A stretch of 64,000 nt of DNA from Lethocerus indicus (lineage: Eukaryota > Arthropoda > Insecta > Hemiptera > Belostomatidae). The stretch spans positions 7,070,925 through 7,134,924 of the forward strand of contig JACDQD010000003.1 in NCBI GenBank assembly GCA_019843655.1, read 5' to 3'. Positions 35,670 through 48,182 of this stretch are shown here, one piece after another. The position numbers were made by a program, and so were the translations under genes. Numbering within the stretch: the first letter of the stretch is position 1; each line of letters opens with the position of its first letter. Under the pieces are notes generated by a model, which saw only the letters and a program-made list of their open reading frames with translations, made no database searches and was not told the DNA's origin.

Positions 35670-36215
35670 TAGTTTAGAATACTTATTTTTTGGTCTACGA
35701 GCGGTTGGAATACCGTAGATTTCGTGTATTTCTGTCTCTCCTCGCTGGTTTGGTCTTTTGCCAAAACGGTTTCGGCTGCTCGCCATTTTCAGTAGCGGTG
35801 TTAGTCACTTTGGATGTTTTTGGGTATCCTTACTGCACTGTCACTGTCACTTGTACTGTGGTGGTTGTCTGTTTGTCGTGAGTATATATCTGGTATCGTG
35901 TATTACGATCATAAAAGTTATCCTGTTGATCCAAAATTTATTGGAAACATTTCCGCGCCAAACTCAGGGGGCGCTCTACTTTATCGGTGCAACTGCACTC
36001 AACGAACGATTTTTGTGAAACTAGCGCCCCTGAGGGTGGTGCGGATATGTACTTAACTAAATTTCGTTGGGTGCATTTGCTTCGCTAGCGCCCTGATTAC
36101 TAGTTCGTTGGGTGCATCGCACCGATTAAGTGGATTACTAGAAATAAACTTTTTTCAATAAATTTTGGATCAACAGGAAAACTTTTATGATCGTAATACA
36201 CAATACCGCATAACA
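35670..36215. mobile_element. Nested-palindrome repeat family, copy B
   Basis: Starts TAGTTTAGAATACTTATTTT and carries the ATACCGTAGATTTCGTG segment, the arm core (about 35755-35800) and the CACTGTCACTTGTACTG segment. Inner inverted arms follow: 35892-35943 and 36156-36207, 52 bases each, nearly perfect complements. Between the arms lie the ACATTTCCGC lead (35947), CAGGGGGCGC (35965-35974), and about 1.5 decayed units of the 70-bp repeat from 36020. The right outer arm is missing: similarity fades just after 36207. Non-autonomous. In this copy CTGAAGA has become CTGAAAA in the arm core. Confidence 0.8.
36020..36125 (+). repeat. Decayed 70-bp repeat units in copy B
   Basis: One recognisable unit (ACTAGCGCCCCTGAGGGTGG, then GTACTTAACTAA) is followed by a truncated one (CTAGCGCCCTGATTACTAG, GTTCGTTGGGTGCA). 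It occupies the place of the nine-unit array of copy A. Confidence 0.8.
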
Positions 36216-37275
36216 GCAGTACAAAGCTTTTATTTTGTTTTATGTGAACAAATAATTATATAAATATGTGCATTGATTCTGATTTCACATACGTTATATA
36301 TGGTATTCGGTATCGGATCGTTAGTGGCAGCGTCAGCGTGACCGGCGGAGTTCCCTCAACGCCGTGCTTCGTGATGCTCGGCCCACAGCTTCCCCCGGGA
36401 TAACTCTCCTGACCGACCCCCTCCCAATCGCCATTTTCCCCCTTCTATCGAACACAACTTAAACTCGCGTCAGCCCACTTTGCTTAACACTGTTCTCGAC
36501 CCCATTTCACGCATTCTTCAGCCGGGTGAATTATTCGCCAAACTTTCAGAAAACTCTTTTGTAAAAACCGAGCGGCCGGCAGTGGGGTTACGACCGAAAT
36601 AAATCTGCCCGTACGCCATACGAGAACAAATTACTAACGCACGCGTATATTGCCTAAGCATACATTTATAATTTACATTAGATGTTCACGGAGATATCTG
36701 GAAGAAACCTAATGTACAGACTCATTAGAATAGAGTAAGCGAAGGAAACACCGGTAGTAATGCCTGATAGCACACATTTAAATAACTCAAGGATATTTCA
36801 CATCTTAAAAAGGTCCCATGAGTGGAAAATATCCCGGATGAAAACTGTAATTCGGAATTAATTCGGGATAAAAAATATTCTCGTTATCTTTTACTCCCCT
36901 CTTATGAAGAAGTCTTCTTCACTGTACCCTCCTCCGCTCCATCTTTGTAGCTTCCAGCCGAGGAGAATAATACAGTACCCAACCGTTCTTGCTGCAATAC
37001 ACGATCCCAATCCCGATTGAAAAGTTGTTTTGGCGATTGATTGGAGTCAGGATTTCGCGACCGGTTTCGCGATTTCGGTACGAAGTCATAGACTGCGGCG
37101 GCCTACGTGGCGGCGCACGAGCGGCAGGTTCTCCTTGAACGTCCTTGCTTCGTGACGTTACCCCCCGCCCCAGGGCTTCCCGGATCGCGGGTTTTTAGAC
37201 GCCTACCTAAACTGCCGCGGACCGACACGTAGCGGCCATTAAAATACTGGCCGAGCGATGATGCAATGGCGAAGT
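36216..37275. other. Short AT stretch then GC islands
   Basis: AT-rich to about 36300. CpG-rich at about 36310-36620 and 37020-37270, AT-rich between. The second copy of the 20-base repeat lies at 37130-37149. No gene was recognised. Confidence 0.55.
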
Positions 37276-37315
37276 GAGAGAGGGAGAGAGAGGGAGATAG
37301 AGATACAGGGAGAGA
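37276..37315 (+). repeat. GA-rich polypurine repeat
   Basis: A run of GAGAG and GGGAGA units over 40 bases, with two pyrimidine interruptions. GAGAG is the core bound by insect GAGA factor, but simple-sequence origin is sufficient to explain it. Confidence 0.8.
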
Positions 37316-38577
37316 TCGGAGACTGTAAATAAGAAGTGGCTCGTCCTGCCCTCCGAACTCCGGAAGACCGGCGAAGGTCGCCCGAGCCCCTCGTCCGTAA
37401 AACGCGGTCGCTCAAATTATAGTAGAAGCGTAGAAACTTCTCAAGTTCGGGTTGCAGGAAATTTTTGAGTAATAGGATCGCGTGATAGATACATTGTTGA
37501 CGTCACATTTTAGCGATATCGATGCATTATATTCGTGATTTCCGATAACCTTAGCATTTAAACCTTTCAGTAACACAACGAGGTATTTACACATGTTAAC
37601 CCATGAGGCTGTCCTCCTCCCCCCCAGTGTTGTTTAGCTTAAGACTAGAATTAACGTCTGTTGACTTTAAATACGATTAATTGTCTGTAATTTTGTTTTC
37701 CATAAGAGAAATATGCTGCTACCGATAATACAAACCTTACACAATTAAAATAAAAACCAGAGAAAATATCAATTACAAATTAGAAATTAACGTAACTGTT
37801 CGAAATAAAATGAATAAACGCACGAATTATAGGAAATTAATAAAATAAGAATGTCTTCATATTGCAGTGTTGATCTATGTAGGACATACAGTCGTCCTAC
37901 GTAGAAATGAGGTTTATTGCAGTGTCTGAAAATTAAAACATCATTTTTGATTGTGAATCATTTCCCTAAAATATACGGTGATTTCAGAGTGAGAGTGAGA
38001 CTAAACTTTCTATTCGCAAAGAATTTCAACAACAAAAATAGTTGCTCCTATAATGTCTTTATTAATGTCCTTGTGTAATCGGCTTAACGAGGGTTTCTTC
38101 GAAGTACTTGAATCTCTGAGTTATGATAAAATTGGATGGGTATAATGCATTGCCTTTATTTATGGAGTATGATATTCTAATGCCGTATTTCACCAATGTA
38201 AATCATCGGCGGTAAACACTCGGTTTACCGACTGCCTTCCGAAGAAGCCGCGCCGGGAAGTATGGAGACCAGTTAGGCAACCGACAGTCGCATAATTCAG
38301 ACGTTTCGAATATCGCCAATCGGGCGGTCAACTCCTAAATAGCGTTTTGTGCAAACGAAAAGAACCGCCGCCTGTAATTTATTCCCCTCGGCCTCGTATT
38401 AGCAGGCAACGTGTAATTTGCTTGTTGAAATTAATGGCTGTGTGTTTTAATATAAAGAGGGCCCTACACCCCCACCGCGGGGCCGCCCCCTCAAACACAA
38501 TATATCATCGTGCAAGTGTGTTCGGTATTCTCATGAGGCTGCGGTTGGTAAATTGCCTAAAATAAAATCAAAGTAAA
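37316..38577. other. AT-rich spacer then GC-moderate segment
   Basis: GC-rich to about 37410, AT-rich 37420-38190, then CpG-bearing 38190-38560. Frames of 60-72 codons are unrecognised. Confidence 0.6.
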
Positions 38578-38590
38578 CCCCCCCCCCCCC
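38578..38590 (+). repeat. (C)13 homopolymer
   Basis: Thirteen C residues in a row, the longest G/C homopolymer noted in the window. Its length is likely to vary and to be prone to sequencing error. Confidence 0.9.
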
Positions 38591-39710
38591 TGAAAGCACA
38601 CATCGGCATTCCGTTGTATTTAGCTAACTTTGACTGTGGTGGCTGCTCGCAGGGTTGAATGCTTAATGGGCCCGCTCGGATAGCGACACGCACGCCATAT
38701 ACTCCGGCTTAATAATATGAGCTTCCTTTTAGGGAAACCCCATAGGCACAGACCAAACTGACTGTATTCATATATCACATCATTTCATTTATTTTATCGT
38801 ACGTTCCTTTCCAAGGCCTTAAGTGCTGTACTCCCAAGTATACGCCGGAACAAATATAACTCGTGTCATCTATCAATATTTCCGTTGTTTTCCGCTAATT
38901 GCTATCCTAGTACCTCCTATTAAATGTAAAATTGATTTAATATTACTTAAAACAAGAATGTATATTTCAAAAATATTTAGTATTTTTATCGCACGTTGAT
39001 TTTTTATACTTTATTGAATTTCTTATAAATTTATTTGGAATGAAAAATTTTCGTCGAAAATATAAAAAAAAAGGATTTTTATAATTATAAAAATCTGAAA
39101 TTCCCTCACATCTTTGACAAATATGGAACGAAAGCGAAAATTCGTCGCGCTTATAAATCATCTCTTGAGGGGGCCGTAAATTGTTCGAATTAGCATTGAG
39201 CTCACACAGTCACATTAGCTCCTTTCGCTTCTATTTCTAGCCGGTGATTTCTTCGAAGCTACCGAACGCCCCAATGGGAAGTTATGGGCCGCGAGATTTT
39301 TTTTTCCTCCTCAATCTAAAATTCCCGGGAGATATCTGCCGGCAGATGCCCGGTGAATACTGATCGTTCCGCTCCCGGCATTATTGTCAAACCCCCTCCC
39401 ACCGCCGCCGCCTTTCTTTCAAACCAAGGCGAAGAGCCTTATGCCAAAATGTCTTACATTTAAAAACTGTAAAAAAAAATGGAGGCAGAACATGTCAAAT
39501 CGTCTGGAGAAGTTATTTATCGGAATTCAAATGGTACATCGTTCAAATATTAAGAAGATGCCTCCTACAACTGCATTCCAGAAATCGTGCTTAGTTGACA
39601 ATGCTCGGCATTGTTGAACCGGCCAACAATGTACGTTTTTATCGCGACTGTCCACCCGGCTCTGACTGAAATTCGCAAATGGGAAACGATTTTATTTGTG
39701 GGTAAAATAT
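38591..39710. other. AT-rich spacer with GC-moderate segment
   Basis: AT-rich 38760-39160 with A/T runs, GC-moderate 39160-39430, then mixed. A plus frame of 77 codons (39384-39617) is lysine-rich and unrecognised. Confidence 0.6.
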
Positions 39711-39960
39711 GCACGGGATTGCATTATAAATGCAATCGCATTTGCATATAAATCGTTGGATTGAAGAGCAGTTTTCAAATCTGCTGTAATAATAAGATTA
39801 CTTTAAAATTGAAATATGTTTCTCACATGATTCAATCCACATGAATAATCAAATGTGGACCAATTTGCCTGAAATATCGGGCTATGCTCTGAGATCCTGT
39901 TGTGCATATTTCGGCTTAGGAACGGTCCTGATGCATATAAAGAACCATTCATTAATCCAT
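39711..39960. promoter_or_regulatory. Possible octamer/POU-type site cluster
   Basis: A perfect octamer ATTTGCAT lies at 39740-39747, inside a dyad-rich segment (GCATTATAAATGC, TGCAATCGCA). GTGCATATTT follows at about 39902 and ATGCATATAA at about 39931. These are POU-type half sites. Enhancer function is inferred from site density alone. Confidence 0.25.
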
Positions 39961-40711
39961 CCTTAATGTTGTGGTTGATAAGTCAAGTATATTTGTTGAA
40001 AACATAATTATTCAAGTTTATATTGTCTTTACAGTATAGCTAGTTTATTTTAATTAATACAATTAAATCTGGTTGAAAAATTCATGTACCTCAAATATAT
40101 AACAGCGGCAGATGATCTGAAAGTATAATTTAATTTGTGGAAATTTCGATTTCTGCGATGAATCTCGCCCTCAATTAACGACGTAATAAGGAATTCCTTT
40201 CCACCTCTTAGCGGTAACGACCTCATTGTGTTCTAATATGATCCTTCATACAATAGTGAGAACAATAATACGTTATACGCTCGTGAGACTATCGCGGTCC
40301 GACGAAAGTGAATCAGAGGTCCTGAAAACGAAAGGCGGACTCTTCATTTCGTGTTGCATTGAGGATTACGTTTTGTTTTTTACGCGGCGCGATAACGTAC
40401 AAAAAAGGCTGACGCGGGCGACCTACTTACGGCCTGTTAATCTGCAGGCTAGGAACAAATTAGGAAGCTGTATTGCCAATCAACACAGGCCAAAAATAAC
40501 AGATGGTACTAAAGACACACTGTAAACACGCAGTAACAAGGATCGAGGATTTTAACGTCTGCAATTTCACACTAAAAAAAGGGAATAAATATCGGGATAG
40601 TATAAATGGGAAAATAAGAGAAAAAAAAGGGGCCACAAAGACAAATCACGGGTTCCGTTATTACCATTAAGCTTGGCGATCTTCCTACTACACTCAATTA
40701 TTTCGTCATAC
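39961..40711. other. AT-rich spacer, nothing recognised
   Basis: AT-rich, with a 99-codon plus frame (40226-40525) that has no recognisable domain, splice context or codon bias by eye. An A-rich run lies near 40621. Confidence 0.55.
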
Positions 40712-40822
40712 GCTAAACCATGTTTAGCTTCTCGCCATCCTCAGTATCAGTACCCCACTAATCTTAAGAAGCCGAAACCAGTCCAGTAGTAGACCATATC
40801 AGCGAGTAGAAACAAAAGATGG
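40712..40822. repeat. Degenerate inverted copy of nested-palindrome arm
   Basis: The left part (CGCTAAACCATGTTTAGCTTC, CGCCATCCTCAGTATC) resembles the arm core in plus orientation. The right part (AAGCCGAAACCAGTCCAG, AGTAGACCATATCAGCGAG, AGAAAC) resembles it in minus orientation. Together they form a short imperfect palindrome with most of the internal element missing, like a reduced version of copy C. Many substitutions. Confidence 0.5.
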
Positions 40823-41480
40823 CAAAACCGATGATAAATATTGATCGTGCTAAACGAATGAGAATAAAAATTACTCAGAAAAATTGGCGTTACTGATTTG
40901 ACCTAACAGAATATGTATGTGACTTTAGATTAATTTAAATGGGTGCTTTTAAAGAAAACAGAAACGATTGCAAGTTATTATTTGTGTACTAATGCAGTCC
41001 GTATGTTATATACACAGATGTCGAGGGGTTCTCTAAATCGCCACCGAAGTATTCGAACAATCCGAGCATTTAAAGTTAAGCGGTATTATTTTCACAACTT
41101 AAACGTCCGCGATTCCATCGTGCCTTTCCGCATTCCCTCATCCGGCGAAGAGAGGACTCTGTCTTCACTTGAAGGGGAGACTGTTGAACCGGCCCGAGTG
41201 CGTGCAACTAATAAAGGCCGAGTCGGCCATAACTTCTCTCCTCTTCACTCTCCGGGGAGGATTCAACTCCGGTTGACATATTTGTCTTTGAACACGCCAA
41301 CAGCCGGCGCCGGCACGCCATCATTCAACTTCCGTGACAGCCCTACCTCCAATGTATTCATTATGTATTTAAGCCGCGAAACAATTCCATCCCGTAGACG
41401 TAGCGTCTCCTCCAATTTAGGAAATAGATCCTAACCCACAAGGGCTTATCGACCAGCACAGATTTAATGCCCTGCCCAAC
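40823..41480. other. AT spacer then GC-moderate island with a 163-codon frame
   Basis: CpG-bearing at about 41100-41420. The plus frame 40943-41434 is open for 163 codons from a GTG. It begins in AT-rich DNA and its translation is R/S/T-rich without a domain, signal or membrane segment. I judge it non-coding, though it is the second-longest frame in the window. Confidence 0.45.
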
Positions 41481-43230
41481 GGGAGTTATAAGTGATATTT
41501 GTTGAAAAGGAGAAGAATATTAGTGTCTATTACACAGAGGTTTATCTACAACTAGCTGCGCTGGGTTTTTGAGGGTGTGGTCTTTAGGGGAATAAGGGAC
41601 GGCTGCACTTATTATTTTCTTGAAGAAGTGTATAAAGTTGCTCTGGTTTTAAGTGCATGAAGAGTCAGTGAGGTTGATTTTGGAGAAGAAGATAAATGTT
41701 CACTGTAATAATGTAAGCGCTTTATAAGGGTGGCGACCATACCGGAAGATGCATTGTACCCCATTTTGCATTCAGCAAGTAGTGCATATAACAGAAATGT
41801 TTTGCCCGTTTTCTCGATGCATCAAGAGAAAGTAACCTTGTACTATATTGATGCGGTCCATTTGTGTCATATCTACTCTCCGATCAACGATCAACAGTGG
41901 CTTGTTTAATCCTATACTTCTTCAACAACTTAATTCCCCCTGGTTAGGTCTGGATGAATTTTGGGGCTCAAAGTCATTAAAATCAAATTAGCAAAGAAAA
42001 ACATCGCTACGAGCTAATTTATTTTACGGACATTTCAGCTGTGACTTAAATGGCAAAATAATAAAATTATCCTATCATTATAAGTGGAAACACCGCCCTG
42101 AATGTTTCGTACCATAACGCGCGCCACTAACACAGTTACAACGGGCAATTTATTAACATATCGATTTCAACATCCCAGCTCCGGAGCACAATTAACTCGC
42201 TCTGTCTCAAAATATCGCGACATTTATTGTTGTAATAATTACACATTTAAGTAACAAACACCTTAATCAAGGCGTATTAATCATGTGGCGGCTGACAAGG
42301 GCGGTGCCGTCGTGAGTCATCAGGAACACACGATTTTCATCATAGTTCATTCATTTCGTATTCCTCGCGTGTATTCCGCCCTCGGAGTACCGGCCCCACT
42401 AACGCTGGGAGTAATCGTTGCATGCGAAAAAAAAATACAAATTCTGCACCGTTATATCTCAAAAACCATTAGAATGTTTTGGCGCTTATCTCTTTTTTTT
42501 TACTCGCTTCACACGTAATTTTATTATTCCCTGTATTCTCACAGTCAGATTAGATCCTAACTGTCCGATCAATTAACTTTAATGTTCCTCTCCGCCTAAC
42601 GATATCGAACACTGCGGGTATTTATTACCCGGTTCATTAAGAGTAAGGTCAGGGAGATCGGACTAATAGCGGTGATTGGCCGTCATAATTGCTCCGAGAG
42701 ATGAATTTATTCGTCCGAATCATTAACCCCAGGCCTGGCGAAGATACGTGGATGAAATATATCAGGCAGCGATAACAAGTCCGACAATTATTCTATATCA
42801 TATTTATAATCTGAGGTTGAAATCATCGATATCCAATTTAGTAATTAGTGGTATAGATAGGTCTAGGATAATTGTTGCTATGACTATTTGCCTAATAAAA
42901 TTCGATATATAATACTTGCAATTACTGTAAAATGGACTATAATAGAGATTATTGTAACGTTACTACAGACTTAGTTGTATTTATTTCTCATATATCACCA
43001 GGAAACATAGGAGATGTTCAAGGAATTTTTTTTCTACAGCACAGGATACATCGAAGAGCGCTGATTTATGCAGATGTACTGATGACTGGAATATATTTGA
43101 GAAATGTTTGACGATTATCCGGTGTGATATTTGATCTCTTCTCGGTTGTACTTCACGGCAACGAAGCCATACAGTATTTGATATTAAAGACAATAATGTT
43201 AACATTAAACGCCGCGCCCTGTTGACCATT
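41481..43230. other. Mostly AT-rich spacer
   Basis: Frames of 77 and 82 codons (42285-42518, 42981-43229) are unrecognised. GC-moderate patches lie at about 42280-42420 and 42590-42740. Nothing else was recognised. Confidence 0.6.
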
Positions 43231-44189
43231 CACCCGTCGTTTTATTGTCGAATGTTTGCCGTTAAACAAAAAAGACGATCCGTTCTGTTGTGAAATCGCG
43301 CGCCTCCGTCCGGGCGGCGATTTGCCCTACTGGGAGACAATAAAATCCGTGTTAAGAAATTGGCGGGCAAAAATGAAATGAATCGGCGACACGTTTTTTA
43401 TTGATGGAGGCACGCCCACTCGATTTGTCATGGGGGACGGTCCACAGCATGTGCCGCTACGCCCTAAAATGGGCGGCCGGCTGGCATTTCCAGACTCTCG
43501 CCTTGTCCTTTATTCCTGACCCTAATCGGCGGCGAAATATCAATCGGCGTTAGTTAGACGGACGCCTATCGGTCGGTTAATTGAATTCTGTGACTCCGGG
43601 GCCAAGGGCCGAGCTGGTCCATGCTTACTACTTGCCTTTTGAGATGTCGGGAGACTTGAACTCCCCCGACTTGAATGTGACTAAAGGAGAACTTGAAAAA
43701 GATTATACCATTGTGGAAGGAATGGAGAAATAATAATTTGATATAAGATATAAGTTAATATTACCGGCACCAACTATTTATTCCTTTCCTATATATAAAA
43801 ATATAGATATAAAATAATTGCTAATATTGCGCATTTTTATCAGAGTATTTACTCCCAATAATTGCCAAAATCCGAACACAAATATATCGGAACAAACCAA
43901 ATCAGGTTAGCCACCAGGAGGACCCGCGATCATCTATGTCATCACCTATCTCTTCCTCAATAACGGCCTGTTTTTCCTCCCATTTTTTAAGATGGTTTAA
44001 TGCAGTTAATAGCTCACCATTAAATTATTTCTGAGTTCTTCGAATCGCACCGCACATTTGAAACTTCAGGACCAGTGTATGATCACAAGATGCTTCACTG
44101 ACTCCATTCGTAGAAAGGAGCTGTTTCTCACTTGTTCAGAACGCAACCGAAATCTTTCACGATGATTATTTCATATTTTTAATTAATTC
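43231..44189. other. GC-rich island (43.25-43.66 kb) then AT-rich spacer
   Basis: The island is CpG-bearing. A small hairpin at 43646-43670 (GTCGGGAG with CTCCC plus GAC, loop ACTTGAA) resembles a tRNA T-arm on the minus strand but lacks the rest of a tRNA. The AT-rich part contains ACCAAATCAGGT near 43890, reminiscent of the family edge but too short to call. Confidence 0.55.
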
Positions 44190-44255
44190 TCTTAGTCTCT
44201 ATTCTTTGGCCTGGCGCTGTACCGGTTTAGGTCAACCTTAGTAGTTGTGTTGCGG
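44190..44255 (+). repeat. Probable decayed fragment of nested-palindrome family
   Basis: The block order TCTCTATTCTTTGGCCTGG, GTACCGGTTTAGGTC, CCTTAGTAGTTGTG follows the arm core (TTCTGTCTCC, GACCGGTTTCGGC, CATCTTCAGTAG). Heavily substituted. Confidence 0.35.
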
Positions 44256-45157
44256 CGTAATGAACGGTGGCCATACAACGTGTCCCTAATTGTCGATGAT
44301 TCATCCCATAAACTCTAATCCTCCACTTAAGCTCCGATACCGATGAGTAACGGCGGGGCAATAACAAGTAAACGGCTCGTGAAATATTGCTTTGCTCTAA
44401 CTAACGGGCGACCGTGGATATTAACGGTTGAATACTGGTTTGGTCTTGGACCAAAACGAGCGACAGGCTAGAGAAACTCCGTATTCAGATAATTCCAAAT
44501 TCTCGAGCAATTTAAAATGAATAATTTAACATAGTTAATGATTTCTATAAGTCATGTCAATTAATGGCAAACTTGACAAGAGAATCCACTCGATAGAAAA
44601 TAAAAATAGTGTTAAATGAATAGCATAGATTGTTTCGAAGAAAATAGCATAGCCACTTGAGATTCAGTTTTCATTTCATTTTAAGATGTACCGTAATTTG
44701 ATAAATTGGGAATGTTCAACTGTATTTTGGTTATTATATTTAATACAATATGCAATGGTTCTAATTTTAATTGTGGAAACAATGCTGTATAACATTGCGT
44801 TGCGTACAATACCAATTTGTTTAGCTGGAACGTTCTTCCGGTCTGAAGTGTGGCTATAATATTCGTGCATACAGGAGCAAACAACAATGCAAAGAGTCGG
44901 TCGACTATTGTTTGGAAAAGGACGCTCCACTCACTGACTCACGGTGATTAATATCTCGATTGTTGTTTGAATCCTTTAACGTTAAGAAGCTCCCGCTCCT
45001 GAATTTCAAACTCATTTCACGCGTACATCTGCCCGATTACTAGCGGTGAGTCATCGTTCCGAAATAGTTCTCATTATTGTCATAATTTTCCGCGAAGGCA
45101 ATAAAATAATTACAATTCAAAAGGTTCATGAGTAGTTCGAAGTGATTATTTTTGCGA
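44256..45157. other. AT-rich spacer with possible tiny family remnant
   Basis: At 44434-44464, CTGGTTTGGTCTTGGACCAAAACGAG resembles the arm segment of copy B at about 35746-35772, but this is weak. Otherwise AT-rich. Overlapping minus frames of 68-84 codons (44676-44930) are unrecognised. Confidence 0.45.
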
Positions 45158-45204
45158 TCTTCTGTCCCGTATACCTCATTCGGCTGCCTGCCATCGTTAG
45201 TAAA
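45158..45204 (+). repeat. Probable decayed fragment of nested-palindrome family
   Basis: TTCTGTCCCG, then TTCGGCTGCCTGCCATCGTTAGTA, match the arm blocks TTCTGTCTCC and TTCGGCTGCTCGCCATCTTC, with the intervening GGTTTGGTC segment mostly lost. Confidence 0.4.
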
Positions 45205-46380
45205 TTATCGTGGCCTTCGGATAAAGCATCCTGTCCGTACCTCAACTACTCTGTTATTATTATGGTAATTTTTTCCTTTGCTCTGGAGAAGGGTCTTATG
45301 TGAAATGGATTTTTTCATCGGAGAATTGAATTAAAACATTAAAATTATTTAGTTGCCGACGTCGATAATAACAGAAATAATAAGATTATTCGTAATAACT
45401 AAACATAGTGTCTTCAGAGGGGCTACAATTAAACAGCGTTATAGCCAGTAGGAGAAGGATTGCGAGAGATACCAACGTATAAGGAGTAATGGTAGTTTTC
45501 TATTGGAAATTAGAGTTTGTGTATGAAGATTGGCGAATGGACGTGTTCGCGGGTTGCGGTACTCGAAGAGAATTTGTTCTGCTAATGGGAGAAGAAGGCC
45601 ACCGCGAACCCGGTGCCGGCTCATCGGAGGCCCCCAAAGTAATTCACCGACAATTTCCTGCCGATTATTTTAATAACCGACTGTTCGGACCCATCAGTTC
45701 GAGTCGAAACATAAAAAATAATAAGCAAACTAGTTTTTCTTTTTTTCGCGGAGTAACTGTACGAATGACGGCTCATTGGAGTTTTTTTATTTATTAAATC
45801 GAAGCGCTTCATTTAGCTTTATGAAAACGTGTAACTGCTCTATCGCGATTTGTGTAAAACCATTCAGGAAAGTCGTCGAATCTTGTTATTGATGTATTTC
45901 AAGATACATCAAATTCCCAAAATATAAAAATTGTAATTAATATTTACAATCGACTAAATATATTTAAATGGTAATTTGGTGTACTTCACAGAAAAATTCT
46001 ACCGCAAATATGACGATTTTTTGTTCAGGAAACGTGCCAATAAAAAAATATAGGGGAATACATTAGTGTGTATTCAAATGTAAGCCCAGAAGAACTATTA
46101 GATGCCCAATTAGTCGCGTTTCTTACGTTACAATTTGACGTTAAAACAGATAACGATATCGGAGTATCCCGGACCAAACCAGAAGATTCTGAATAACAGG
46201 CGGATGGAAAGAAACAGAGTAATATTTCTTTCGGCGGCCCGACAATAAATAAATGAAACACGATTTCCATTTCAGGCACCGAACGCGCATAATACTTCAA
46301 TCGCGAATTGCAAATCTCCTAGAAGATCTTATTAATTCAACCCTAGGCCTCAGCATCGATACAGTTCCAAGGTTCGGGTG
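45205..46380. other. AT-rich spacer with short mixed segment
   Basis: A 102-codon plus frame (45489-45797) overlaps minus frames of 61-63 codons. None is recognised. Otherwise AT-rich. Confidence 0.55.
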
Positions 46381-46960
46381 ATGTCACGTCCAAAATCGGG
46401 AATCGGTCTTCAACGGCGGACGATAGAAATTCCGAAACGTCGGTAGTCCCCGGGTAGGTGACTAATCCCCGCTGTCACCAAAAAGGGTAACGTCCACAAC
46501 ACAGCGTTGAGCAATATGTCCATTGTACGAATAAGAGAAACGGGCAGTGGCGGCCCACGCTCTGTTTTCATATGTCTGTTCCGATATTGAAATTCGAGCC
46601 AGACTTCGGTCCGCTGATTTACGCGGGCCGCTGTCTCTATTTTTTCCTCCCAACAAAATCGTCACCGGTTCGATTTTCACTCGTGTACGGTGGGCGTGCA
46701 TCACGCCAGCCTCTGCCGTACAGTTTCCATAACTCTCGTCCAGAGAAATTTTTAGCCTTCTCCCGATGCAAGTCACCGCTCCCATTAATATTGACCGGGG
46801 ACAGATAAGTTCTATCCCGAAACGCTCCCCTCAATACAGACTCTTAAGATCATTTGGACAGATGCACCGTTGAGGGGGGCCGGATAAGCCTATTAAATCC
46901 CGCTAATCCCGTTGTAACTTCCGTCGCCGCTATCGATTTTAGCCGCTTCCGCTTACAGAA
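46381..46960. other. GC-moderate island
   Basis: CpG-bearing. Four mutually overlapping frames of 61-107 codons are open on both strands at 46462-46834, so none is credible as coding on its own. No repeat was recognised. Confidence 0.55.
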
Positions 46961-48101
46961 GCCGGTCTTAAACTACTACACTGTGAGATCCTCCGGTAAC
47001 AAATTTACGACTGTATTAAAACAAATAAATATTAAATTGTGTCGCCTGTATTCCAGCGAAAATCCGAATAAAAGTTCTGTTTCAAATAAGGAGACCTTAT
47101 CGTGGAAGGCTTTACGGTCTGACAGGTATGAATTCGTCTGAAGGTTCATACGGGAATTACCTACAATCTACTAATAAACTAGAAGATAACATCAACCAGA
47201 ATTAATTACTAAACTACACGTTTGAAACTCCATATTCCCGGTTATTTCTAACTGATAGGTATCAACGTTAATACGGCGCTTAGTATGCTTTCTATATTCC
47301 TACGGAATATGTAACATCTAGTCTTCGCTTGGACTTTACCGTAATGAGTTCGTAATATTTTATTAATCACAATTTTTAGCAGTTAATTGACGACAGATTA
47401 GCAACGCTTTTGAGATTAATTTTCTAACTACAAAAGAAGTACTATTAATATCTATATAATTACTTAAAAAGAAGAATTGCAGTACAGCTAAACAGACAGT
47501 GCGGAACACTATAGCGCCTTTCTAAGGGCACTAATCAACACTGAGACGAGAAAATTATCTCAGGTGAATCATCTAAGGGATTAGTAATGACGTAATGTCC
47601 GGAATCTGGATTCGACATCCTGTTTAGAGTCCGGGTACCGAAAATATGAACGAATATTACGGGACAGGATACATTCTTCTATTTTCACTAGGAGTCATCC
47701 TCTCTCGCACCAAGAGTTGGGGGCGGATGAGTGGTTGGGGCTGTAAGTGGTTGCGGCGGTGATTCACCATTGATGGCCCGAACGAGATGAAGTAGGGGCC
47801 GACCCCACCGCCACCACCCCTCGGAGGATGAAGCGTTTTTCACCCTCCGCCCATTCGGCTTACCCTCCTCAGCCCCCGGCCCTAATGTTGTCACCGGGGG
47901 GACCTGACGACGGCGAAATTCAAATTTCTGATCCTGTTAGGAAATCGGCATAACAGCCTATTTTCAATTCGGCGACAGCTGCCGAAGTGACATCAACTCC
48001 TAAAAGCCTCTAGACGACCGTATCTCATGGTATCCACAGGGGCACTATTTAAAACATATAATGTAGAAGACCTGAGTTATTCCGACATTATATTTTCTAC
48101 G
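46961..48101. other. AT-rich spacer then GC pocket, up to copy C
   Basis: AT-rich to 47600, GC-moderate 47690-47900 with CCACC/GGTGG-type runs, then mixed. The left flank of copy C contains TATATTTTCT at 48089-48098, repeated at its right flank. Confidence 0.6.
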
Positions 48102-48148
48102 CCGTAGATTTCGTGAGATTCTGTCTCCTCTCGCTGGTTTGGTCTTTT

Positions 48149-48182
48149 GCTAGACCGGTTTCGGCGGTTCGCCATCTTCAGT
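48149..48182 (-). ncRNA. Hammerhead-like motif in left arm of copy C
   Basis: Read on the minus strand, CTGAAGA is followed by T, a perfect stem GGCG-AAC-CGCC, then GAAAC. The hammerhead ribozyme core is C-U-G-A-N-G-A, stem II, G-A-A-A, so both conserved strands are present. Differences: an extra U after the first strand and no convincing stem III closing with U-H at a cleavage site. In the right arm the same stem reads GGCT-AGC-AGCC, a compensatory change. Resemblance only: activity is not established. Confidence 0.3.

Noticed and set aside
40943..41434. 163-codon plus-strand open frame
   Set aside because: It starts at a GTG in AT-rich DNA. The translation is R/S/T-rich with no recognisable family, and no splice or promoter context was seen.
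43646..43670. tRNA T-arm-like hairpin on the minus strand (loop TTCAAGT)
   Set aside because: No matching acceptor, D-arm or anticodon arm is found at the required distance.
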